From: CAMBDR01 sp046597185
Lineage (GTDB): Bacteria; Pseudomonadota; Gammaproteobacteria; Burkholderiales; Burkholderiaceae_D
Length of the DNA: 8,496 nucleotides
Direction: 5' to 3'
Assembly (NCBI GenBank): GCA_046597185.1
Contig: JBKJLF010000468.1
Span: 1-8,496, forward strand
Each line of letters opens with the position of its first letter. Position 1 is the first letter of the stretch. Positions 1-6,186 of the stretch are shown here, piece after piece. A program made the translations under genes and the position numbers. The notes under the pieces were generated by a model. It was given only the letters and a program-made list of their open reading frames with translations. It was not told the DNA's origin and did not search any database.

Positions 1-1
1 C

Positions 2-541
2 CACCGCATTGGCCGCACCGGGCGCGCGGGCGCTACCGGGGAAGCGATTTCGCTGGTGTGCGTGGATGAGCACGAAATGCTGCGCGATATTGAAAAATTG
101 ATCAAACAAACCCTGCCAAAAACCGTGATTGCCGGGTTTGAGCCCGACCCGAACGCGCGGGCGCAACCGATTCAGTTGCGCAGCAATGATCATACGGGTG
201 GTGGCTTTGGTGGTGGCGGTGGCCGCCATGGTGGGCGTAATGGTGGTCGCGGGGGTAATAGCGGTAGTAACAGTGGCAACAGCGCTGGCCGTGGTGGCGA
301 AGGTGGCCAACGTCCGGCAGCACGTAGCGAGAGCAAACCACGTAGCGCAATCGGTGGTGGTAACAACAGCACTGGCGCTGCCGTCAGAACCTCGGCGGCA
401 GGCACAGGCGGCAATGGCAATACGACCAGACCAGCCCGTAGCGCACCAAGAACGGGTGGTGCACCGCAAGGCCGGAGCGGCCCCGCAACGGGTAATGGGC
501 CTGGCGGCCCAAACCATCGTAGTGGAGGCCGTGGCCGCTAA
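2..541 (+). CDS. rhlE: ATP-dependent DEAD-box RNA helicase, RhlE type (C-terminal part, 5' end outside window)
   Basis: The reading frame is open from base 2 and gives 179 residues before TAA. It begins inside helicase motif VI (HRIGRTGRAG), the arginine-finger motif of the second RecA-like domain. It continues with GEAISLVCVDEHEMLRDIE and the segment up to FEPDPNARAQPIQL, which closely follows the end of the RhlE helicase core. RhlE unwinds short RNA duplexes using ATP and acts in ribosome assembly and RNA decay. From about base 190 the protein becomes a disordered tail rich in Gly, Arg, Asn and Ser with RGG/GGR-like repeats, followed by Pro/Arg-rich sequence to the stop. Such tails bind RNA non-specifically or partner with RNase E, and they vary widely between species. 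The first GTG at 56 is internal and not a start. Assignment to RhlE rather than another DEAD-box paralogue rests on the post-motif-VI sequence and is likely but not certain. Confidence 0.88.
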   Translation, partial: HRIGRTGRAGATGEAISLVCVDEHEMLRDIEKLIKQTLPKTVIAGFEPDPNARAQPIQLRSNDHTGGGFGGGGGRHGGRNGGRGGNSGSNSGNSAGRGGEGGQRPAARSESKPRSAIGGGNNSTGAAVRTSAAGTGGNGNTTRPARSAPRTGGAPQGRSGPATGNGPGGPNHRSGGRGR

Positions 542-549
542 GCGTGCGA

Positions 550-555
550 TACAAT
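550..555 (+). promoter_or_regulatory. candidate -10 element (TACAAT) ahead of the kinase gene
   Basis: TACAAT matches the sigma-70 -10 consensus at 5 of 6 bases and lies just after the helicase stop, which would give a leader of about 65 nt before the kinase ATG. No recognisable -35 hexamer lies 16-18 bp upstream, where the sequence is still helicase coding DNA. The gap of 542-627 also holds a 5-bp stem (ATCGG at 585-589, CCGAT at 594-598) with no T-run after it, so I do not call a terminator. The kinase could equally be read through from the helicase gene. Confidence 0.25.
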
Positions 556-627
556 CCGCCCAACATGTTAAACTAGGTAAAACCATCGGTAAGCCGATCA
601 TGATGATTAACCTGAATTATTAACATA

Positions 628-2697
628 ATGAATACTCCATTGCGATTTGGTAAGTATGACATCCTCAAAGTGTTGGGCAAGGGCGGCATGGGGACGGTGT
701 ATCTCGGCTACGATAAGAAGCTACACCGTCATGTCGCCATCAAAACCATTTTGCGCGAAGAGTTGGATGATGACGCCACCTCCAGCGAATATGCACGCCG
801 TTTCGAACTCGAAGCCAAAGCCGTTGCCAAGCTGAATCACCCCAATATCGTGAGCGTTTATGATTCTGGCGAAGAAGGGGATACCGCGTATTTGGTGATG
901 GAATTTATCGAAGGTAACGATTTAAAATATTATTTCGATAAAGAAATGGATTTCGAGCTGGCGGAAATCATCAGATTGATGATCGACCTGCTGGAGGCAT
1001 TGGCGCACGCCCATGAAAAAGGGGTGTGGCATCGTGATATCAAACCGGCCAACGTGATGATTGACATCACAGGTCAAATCAAATTGACTGACTTTGGGGT
1101 GTCGCGCATTGCCGACAACGGTGAACGCTCGCGGGTAGGCACCATGGTCGGCACTTTATACTATATGTCGCCGGAACAGGTGCTCAATACCAACGTATCA
1201 CATCGGAGTGATATTTTTGCGGCGGGCGTGATTTTATACCAGTTTTTGACCAAGACCCGGCCTTTTTTGGGTAGTGATTATGAGATCACCAACAAGATTG
1301 TGCAGCAAGAAGCGATACCACCGTCGTATGTCAACCACAATTTGCCGCCAAAACTGGATGCGATTTTGGCCAAAGCAATGGCAAAAAACCCGGATTTGCG
1401 CTATCCCACGGCACGCGAATTCATTCTGGATTTGAAAAAAGTGCTGGGTGAGCGGCGCGAACCAGTACTCGACCCGGATGCCACCCGCTATTTTTATGCG
1501 CAGCAAGGCAGTAAAAACAGTATCGATAAACTCCCGGTCAGCAGTCGCACTGGCAGCCAATCCGGCAGCCAATCCGGCCAGCGCGCTGCAAGAACCGGCA
1601 ATATGGAGGGTGATGGGGCACTCACTTCGCCCAGCGAAACGGCGGAAATTGAATTTTGGCGCTCCATCAAAGACGGCTCGGACGTGGAAGAATTTGCCTT
1701 GTACTTAACCCGCTTTCCGGGCGGCACCTATGCTGCGCTGGCGCGCAAGCGTATCGAAAAACTCGATAGCAGCCTGACGCCACACGTGCCCATCACGCCA
1801 CCCGCAACCACGCCGAACCCGGTTTACAACACCGGTTCCCACACAGCGCCCCCGGCCAGAACGACACCGTCAGCGGCCAGCCCACGCGCGCCCGGCGCAA
1901 TCAAAATCGAACCCTCAATGGAAGGCGATGGCAACCACACGCTCAGAGAAGCCGCCATACCTGCGAGTGCGGCGATACGCCCGACCGGCCCGGCCAATAA
2001 TTGGATGTTGCCAGCGGCGATTTTGCTGGGGGCATGTTTGATTAGTGCAGGTTTTTGGTTTAGTCGCACGCCTGCCCCTGCGCCAAACGCAGTGACTGGC
2101 AGCATCAACACCGCTCCGGTAGCGGCAACGGTAACGGCAACGCTAACATCAGCGTCCACGCCGACAGCAGCATCCGGCACGTCGTCCATGGTCACCCCGG
2201 CCAGCAGCGCATCGGCCACTGCCGCCAGCCCAAACGATGATGTGGCCAAAGCGCAGGCAGCGGCGGCAGTGGCGATTGAAAAAGCCAACGCCGAGAAGGC
2301 TGCTGCTGAAAAAACCAGCGCCGAATTAGCCGCGCAACGTCTGGCAATGGCCAAGCTTAGCGCTCAACAAGCCAAAGATGCGGCCGTGGCAGAAAAATTA
2401 AAGCGCGAAGAAGCCGCCACCAAAATCGCCAAAGATGCCGTTGCCCGCACCAGCGCAACCCGCTGCCTGATCCACACTCCAATTAGCGCCAGCGATACGG
2501 GCAAGCCCGAAGCCGAAGTGTGTAGCGCCGCCAAAGCAAAAGCGCAAAGCTGGATTGCCCAATGGACGACGCCTGCCGGTGCCCTCAAGGGTTGGGATAA
2601 ATTGCAAAACCCTACATTGGGTGATTGTAGTTGTCAGGGCAGCAGTTGCACAGTGAGCGTGGCGCATTTTACGGTGCAAAGCGGTGCGTGTGAATGA
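628..2697 (+). CDS. membrane-anchored Hanks-type serine/threonine protein kinase
   Basis: This 689-residue protein has a complete N-terminal kinase domain (about 9-273). Visible elements are the glycine loop LGKGGMGTVYLG (16-27), catalytic Lys39 in VAIK, helix-C Glu62, HRDIKPAN with Asp137 and Asn142, DFG at 155-157, activation-loop Thr/Ser residues and SPE at 181-183. It should therefore be active and phosphorylate Ser/Thr of unknown targets. A disordered Ser/Pro-rich linker follows, interrupted by a segment at 340-379 (EIEFWRSIKDGSD, YLTRFPGGTYAALARKRI) that resembles a short motif seen in other bacterial signalling proteins. A single membrane span at about 459-477 puts the kinase in the cytoplasm. 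The outside part has an Ala/Lys/Glu-rich coiled coil (about 535-608) and a compact end with six cysteines (613, 632, 667, 669, 674, 688). No PASTA repeats are present. The start has no clear Shine-Dalgarno, but Met1 lies just before the kinase fold. Confidence 0.93.
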   Translation: MNTPLRFGKYDILKVLGKGGMGTVYLGYDKKLHRHVAIKTILREELDDDATSSEYARRFELEAKAVAKLNHPNIVSVYDSGEEGDTAYLVMEFIEGNDLKYYFDKEMDFELAEIIRLMIDLLEALAHAHEKGVWHRDIKPANVMIDITGQIKLTDFGVSRIADNGERSRVGTMVGTLYYMSPEQVLNTNVSHRSDIFAAGVILYQFLTKTRPFLGSDYEITNKIVQQEAIPPSYVNHNLPPKLDAILAKAMAKNPDLRYPTAREFILDLKKVLGERREPVLDPDATRYFYAQQGSKNSIDKLPVSSRTGSQSGSQSGQRAARTGNMEGDGALTSPSETAEIEFWRSIKDGSDVEEFALYLTRFPGGTYAALARKRIEKLDSSLTPHVPITPPATTPNPVYNTGSHTAPPARTTPSAASPRAPGAIKIEPSMEGDGNHTLREAAIPASAAIRPTGPANNWMLPAAILLGACLISAGFWFSRTPAPAPNAVTGSINTAPVAATVTATLTSASTPTAASGTSSMVTPASSASATAASPNDDVAKAQAAAAVAIEKANAEKAAAEKTSAELAAQRLAMAKLSAQQAKDAAVAEKLKREEAATKIAKDAVARTSATRCLIHTPISASDTGKPEAEVCSAAKAKAQSWIAQWTTPAGALKGWDKLQNPTLGDCSCQGSSCTVSVAHFTVQSGACE
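1552..1575 (+). repeat. two tandem copies of a 12-bp unit in the kinase linker
   Basis: The unit GGCAGCCAATCC occurs twice in perfect tandem and is followed by a partial third copy (GGC). It encodes the low-complexity stretch GSQSGSQSG at about residues 309-317, just after the kinase domain. A 12-bp period keeps the frame, so slippage here would change only the linker length. Confidence 0.8.
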
Positions 2698-2745
2698 ATA
2701 CGCCCCGAAAATCGGACGAAATGAGGGGCACAGATTGGGGCAATA

Positions 2746-2754
2746 TGTTATGAT
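2746..2754 (+). promoter_or_regulatory. candidate extended -10 promoter for the DUF262-ATPase cassette
   Basis: TGTTATGAT fits the extended -10 pattern TGnTATAAT with one mismatch. No -35 hexamer is evident 16-18 bp upstream, which is tolerated in extended -10 promoters. Transcription would start near 2761, leaving a leader of roughly 24 nt before the ATG at 2785. That leader lacks a Shine-Dalgarno. The element lies in the only non-coding gap (2698-2784) between the kinase and the cassette, so it is the natural place for the cassette's own promoter. This is a motif match only. Confidence 0.4.
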
Positions 2755-2784
2755 TTTAGCCTTGAATCCATCTGCCAATCAACC

Positions 2785-3921
2785 ATGACTGACGAACACA
2801 CCGATAACGCCAATGCGCCAACAACTGCCGACGCCGGGTTTGACGATCAGGCAGTTGACACGAATCTGAAGATTACCCATCCATTCGACCCGGCTAAAAT
2901 CAAGGTTAGCACGGTTCCAGCCCTGATCGATGGCATCATCAAGCGTATCGACCATCAAGAGATCGATCTGGAACCGTCGTTCCAACGCCGTGCGCGGCTG
3001 TGGGACATTGGCCGAAAAAGTCGTCTGATTGAATCTTTGCTGCTACGCATTCCGCTCCCACTATTCTATGTGGCTGCTGACAACAAAGACAATTGGAAAG
3101 TGGTTGATGGCATTCAACGCCTGACCACAATTCACGATTTTGTCAAAGGGCACTTCAAACTCAGTGGCTTGGAATACATGGTTCAGCTTGATAACTTGAC
3201 CTATGCCGAATTACCACGCCCAATGCAACGGCGAATTGAAGAAACGCAATTGGTGATTAACCTGATTCAGGATGGTACACCCGAAGATGTGATGATTAAT
3301 ATCTTTAAGCGCATCAATACTGGTGGAATTGAATTGACCCAGCAAGAAATTCGCAACGCCATTTACGCTGGGGAAGTGCGGCAATTTTTACGAACTTTGG
3401 CCGCGTTACCTTCTTTTCAGGCAGCAACGGACAATTCAGTAAGCGACGAAAGGATGGGTGCTCAAGAGATGGTATTGCGATTTCTTGCATTTAGAATCAC
3501 GGCATGGCAAGAATATGTCACCCATAAAACCAGCCTTGATAGTTTCTTGAGTGATGCAATGCATCAGCTCAATGTTATGGCTAACGCCAGGCGACAACAA
3601 CTACAAGCAGATTTTGATCGTGTTATGGCACTCGCATACAAGCTGTTTGGTGATAATGCTTTCCGTAAACCTCGCGATTCCAGCGGCAAACGCAAACCAA
3701 TCAATCGCCCACTGTTTGAAGCATGGAGTATTAATCTGGCAAAACTGGACGAAAAAGAACAAACGGCGCTCATTTCAAACAGGCTGCTGCTAAAAAGGCT
3801 CTTTGAAGCGCAGATGGAAGACGAACGATTCAGTACTGCAATCACCTTCTCAACGACCAATTTGGACAACATCCGCTACCGCTTTGAAAAAATCGAACAA
3901 CTCATCGTCAAGGTATTGTAA
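2785..3921 (+). CDS. DUF262 (GmrS/ParB-like) domain protein, first gene of a three-gene cassette
   Basis: This 378-residue protein has the hallmarks of the DUF262 family. It has a lead-in with LEPSFQRRARLWD (62-74), the NTP-binding motif VVDGIQRLTTI (106-116; family consensus is DGQQR, here DGIQR with Asp108, Gln111 and Arg112 kept), and the diagnostic INIFKRINTGGIELTQQEIR (171-190). DUF262 has a ParB/sulfiredoxin-like fold and is half of the GmrSD type IV restriction enzymes that cut modified phage DNA. Here the usual C-terminal DUF1524 His-Me finger nuclease is absent: after about residue 240 there is only a helical region ending RYRFEKIEQLIVKVL. A nuclease activity, if any, must come from elsewhere. 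The stop overlaps the next gene by one base (TAATG). Hand counts show lower GC in the second half (24 of 60 in 3481-3540) than in the next gene. The ATG is the best start but has no visible Shine-Dalgarno. Confidence 0.9.
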   Translation: MTDEHTDNANAPTTADAGFDDQAVDTNLKITHPFDPAKIKVSTVPALIDGIIKRIDHQEIDLEPSFQRRARLWDIGRKSRLIESLLLRIPLPLFYVAADNKDNWKVVDGIQRLTTIHDFVKGHFKLSGLEYMVQLDNLTYAELPRPMQRRIEETQLVINLIQDGTPEDVMINIFKRINTGGIELTQQEIRNAIYAGEVRQFLRTLAALPSFQAATDNSVSDERMGAQEMVLRFLAFRITAWQEYVTHKTSLDSFLSDAMHQLNVMANARRQQLQADFDRVMALAYKLFGDNAFRKPRDSSGKRKPINRPLFEAWSINLAKLDEKEQTALISNRLLLKRLFEAQMEDERFSTAITFSTTNLDNIRYRFEKIEQLIVKVL

Positions 3922-5081
3922 TGATAACTAATTTACGTCTACAAAATTTCAAATGCTTTCGCAGCCTTAACTTGCCCTTGGCGCAATTTACCTTGTTGGC
4001 AGGCCTCAATGGCATGGGCAAAAGCAGTGTTATTCAAAGCATCCTGCTGCTGCGCCAATCTTGGCGCGCAGGCGACTTGCAGGCATCACGCCTGCTGCTT
4101 AATGGTGAATTGACCGACCTTGGTACAGGGCACGATATTTTGCTCGAAGGCGCGAACGAAGACCAAATCAGCATCGGTTTAACCTTGCGCTTTAAAAACA
4201 AAACTGAAAAAAAGACCGATTTCCGCTTTACCTACGATAGTACCGCCAACTTACTGCAAGCCCTGCCCAACACCAATCCCTCCTATCTAGACAGCAATGA
4301 ATTCATCCGCACCGCCGAGCAAGCCAACCAGCCACCGTTTGGCAATGCCTTCCACTATATTTTTGCCGAGCGCTTCGGCCCCCGCAAAATGCTGCCCTTG
4401 TCCGAAGCGCATGCACGGGTTCAAGACCTCGGGTCACACGGGCAATATGTGCTGCACTTCCTGCTGGCGCATGGTAAAAAAATTGAACTGGAAAAGGACG
4501 ACCCGCGCCTCGCGCCAAATGCTGGCCGCACCTTGCTGGATCAAGTCGATGCATGGTTACAAGAAATCAGCCCCGGTTGCCACTTAAACATTGATCCTGT
4601 ACCACGTGCCGATTCAGCACTGAGCGGATTTGAATTTGACCGCCCAGGCGATGTGAAAACCCGCGCCTTCCGCGCCACCAATGTTGGCTTCGGTTTGAGC
4701 TATGCCCTGCCCGTCATCGTCGCATTGCTGGCCGCACCTGCCGACGCCTTGATTCTGCTGGAAAACCCGGAAGCCCATATGCATCCGCGCGGCCAAACCC
4801 GGATGGGCCAGTTGGCAGCACGCGCCGCTGCCGCTGGCGTTCAGGTTATTCTCGAAACCCACAGCGATCATGTACTGGATGGCGCACGCCTGTGCATCCG
4901 AAACAGGCAATTGGCACCCAACAAAGCGGCATTTCATTATTTCGAACGCAAAGGCGCTGAAGCGCTTGTCTCCACACCCAAAATTGATGCGGATGGTCGG
5001 CTGGATCAATGGCCAAGTGGTTTTTTTGATCAACATGATGAAAACCTCGCCCATTTACTGGCCCCCAAAAGCAAAGGTTAA
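3921..5081 (+). CDS. ABC-type AAA ATPase with DUF3696-like C-terminus (COG4938-like), second cassette gene
   Basis: This 386-residue protein starts MITNLRLQNFKCFRSL, the typical opening of SMC/RecF/OLD-like ATPases. Walker A is GLNGMGKSS (28-36, Lys34). An ABC signature-like segment is NVGFGLSYALPVI (254-266), and Walker B with its D-loop is LILLENPEAHMHP (277-289; Glu281 is the likely catalytic base). The switch histidine is in ETHSDH (312-317). The C-terminus (about 336-380) contains WPSGFFDQ, typical of the DUF3696 tail. There is no Toprim domain, so it is not an OLD nuclease; it probably dimerises on ATP and controls a partner. A Shine-Dalgarno (AAGG, 3910-3913) lies 7 nt before the ATG inside the DUF262 gene, indicating coupled translation. 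DUF262 and DUF3696-type ATPases are recurrent neighbours in bacterial genomes, which from memory supports a joint function in defence or DNA surveillance. Confidence 0.9.
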   Translation: MITNLRLQNFKCFRSLNLPLAQFTLLAGLNGMGKSSVIQSILLLRQSWRAGDLQASRLLLNGELTDLGTGHDILLEGANEDQISIGLTLRFKNKTEKKTDFRFTYDSTANLLQALPNTNPSYLDSNEFIRTAEQANQPPFGNAFHYIFAERFGPRKMLPLSEAHARVQDLGSHGQYVLHFLLAHGKKIELEKDDPRLAPNAGRTLLDQVDAWLQEISPGCHLNIDPVPRADSALSGFEFDRPGDVKTRAFRATNVGFGLSYALPVIVALLAAPADALILLENPEAHMHPRGQTRMGQLAARAAAAGVQVILETHSDHVLDGARLCIRNRQLAPNKAAFHYFERKGAEALVSTPKIDADGRLDQWPSGFFDQHDENLAHLLAPKSKG

Positions 5082-5084
5082 ACC

Positions 5085-6023
5085 ATGCGCGAGATGATTC
5101 CGATTCCAGAATCGTTTACAACCGATGGCTGGTCAACAGAAAAAGTCTGCCTTGCGCTAACTGATCTGAGTGCAGGCATGGCCTTGTTGGTCAAGGATAA
5201 ATGGGGGCTTGCCAGCTTGCGCTTGCAGCATGGCTTCGACCAAATCAAAATAACGCCCGATCAAAGCTTGCTCGATTACCTGTTGTACATGCAAAAATCC
5301 GGTAAGACACGTGACAGCGCACTGTTCTGGCTGCGTTTGGCACAAAAACTGCCATTGCAAAAGGATCTGCCGGAATCGGTTAAAGATCGCTTCTTGCGCT
5401 CAGAACCCGCAGCCCCCGTCAAAAGCGATGCGCTGGTGTTATGCGCCCATCTTGCCGGCATTGCCATATCACTCCCAACAGCGCCCATCTGGCTGGCCAA
5501 TCAATTTACTGTCATGTTCAATGAATTGCTGGAAGATGGCATCGTTGAATCGGATGAGCTGATCGACAATTTGGCTTGTTGTCAGCACGCCAACGACCTC
5601 GTTCAGCGTTGGCAAGCGCTGGCGCTGGAACACCTCACACCGGAAAATTTTTGGCAACAACGCACCATAGCCTTCCCGGCCTTGATTTTCGGGCAGGATG
5701 TGCAAAACCATCTGACTAGCCAAGGTGGCCACGGGTTTTGGACTATTTTGCAAAAGCTGGCCGACTTGAACGCCAGTGCCGCCGCATGGAAAAATGCGGG
5801 CGGCGCGGCCCCCAACTGGAAAACCAAGGTGACCCCTGAGAGCGCGGAACGCATGAAAGATGCCAAATTTGCCGCTTCACGGAAGTTTAAAAATGCACAC
5901 GGTGTCACTTGCCTCTATGAATGGCACGCCCGCTTTGGGGCCAGCGGGCGCATTCATATTTGCTTTGATGCCACCACCAAAACGGTTGAAGTGGGCTATA
6001 TCGGCACCCATTTGCCACTTTAA
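5085..6023 (+). CDS. unrecognised 312-residue protein, third cassette gene
   Basis: I do not recognise a named family. The ATG lies 3 nt after the ATPase stop, with a Shine-Dalgarno AAAGG (5073-5077) 7 nt upstream, so it belongs to the same operon. The protein has no signal peptide or convincing membrane span and looks soluble. Residues 1-110 are mixed helical (SLLDYLLYMQ, SALFWLRLAQKLP). Residues 115-185 hold the most motif-like core: DALVLCAHLAGIAISLP, then PIWLANQFTVMFNELLEDG, IDNLACCQHA and VQRWQALALEHL. The C-terminal 45 residues are rich in aromatic, basic and histidine residues (SRKFK, LYEWHARFG, GRIHICFD, VEVGYIGTHLPL) and look like a small beta-rich module. From position it is the candidate effector or specificity subunit of the cassette, but the sequence shows no known catalytic motif. 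The stop lies 4 nt inside the ancestral 3' end of the opposing gene. Confidence 0.85.
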   Translation: MREMIPIPESFTTDGWSTEKVCLALTDLSAGMALLVKDKWGLASLRLQHGFDQIKITPDQSLLDYLLYMQKSGKTRDSALFWLRLAQKLPLQKDLPESVKDRFLRSEPAAPVKSDALVLCAHLAGIAISLPTAPIWLANQFTVMFNELLEDGIVESDELIDNLACCQHANDLVQRWQALALEHLTPENFWQQRTIAFPALIFGQDVQNHLTSQGGHGFWTILQKLADLNASAAAWKNAGGAAPNWKTKVTPESAERMKDAKFAASRKFKNAHGVTCLYEWHARFGASGRIHICFDATTKTVEVGYIGTHLPL

Positions 6024-6130
6024 TGCAAATGCACAGGCGCAAACGATTCAGCTTGGGCGCGCGGCCAATAATAACTGAATACCGGTGGCATGCGACCAAG
6101 TTGGCTTTCATCCAGTAATTCACCGGGGTC
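6020..6130 (-). pseudogene. stranded out-of-frame C-terminal codons of the glutamate-synthase-like gene
   Basis: On the minus strand this stretch encodes D followed by 35 residues and TAA. It starts PGELLDESQLG, passes through PPVFSYYWPRA and ends ESFAPVHLH. It has no start of its own and lies directly beyond the premature stop at 6187 of the gene upstream, in a different frame. Reading from the first copy of the 37-bp repeat (6128-6164) into this tail gives a seamless continuation of LVSTLMPFLD, as expected for the true end of an FMN-binding glutamate-synthase-family protein of about 540 residues. The stop overlaps the last 4 nt of the opposing cassette gene. I infer that this is the original C-terminus, cut off by a frameshifting 71-bp event. 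Confidence 0.75.
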
Positions 6131-6164
6131 GAGAAATGGCATCAGGGTGGAAACCAGTTTCACC
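6128..6164. repeat. 37-bp direct repeat, copy 1
   Basis: This stretch is identical over 37 bp to 6199-6235 (offset 71 bp, intervening 34 bp). On the minus strand both encode VKLVSTLMPFLD. This copy is in frame with the stranded tail (6020-6130), not with the annotated gene. Just outside the repeat the match stops abruptly on both sides. The size and spacing resemble a minimal CRISPR unit, but the repeat is plainly coding sequence. Confidence 0.95.
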
Positions 6165-6186
6165 AGTGTTGGCCGGCGCAATTGAA

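Noticed and set aside
585..598. A terminator after the helicase gene (ATCGG/CCGAT stem)
   Set aside because: The stem is only 5 bp and no T-rich tract follows.
129..623. A 164-codon frame overlapping the helicase tail on the same strand
   Set aside because: It is a shadow of the Gly/Arg-rich helicase tail in another frame, with Val/Ala-rich low-complexity sequence and no ribosome-binding site.
1824..2354. A 176-codon frame antisense to the kinase linker and membrane region
   Set aside because: Ala/Val-rich composition mirrors the low-complexity coding strand; the kinase frame is clearly the real one.
2702..2729. A terminator after the kinase gene (GCCCC at 2702-2706 pairing with GGGGC at 2725-2729)
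   Set aside because: The loop is 18 nt, the stem only 5 bp, and no T-run follows.
3921..5081. An OLD-family nuclease or classic GmrSD/Septu assignment for the ATPase
   Set aside because: The protein ends at residue 386 with a DUF3696-like tail and no Toprim domain, and no HNH partner is encoded next to it.
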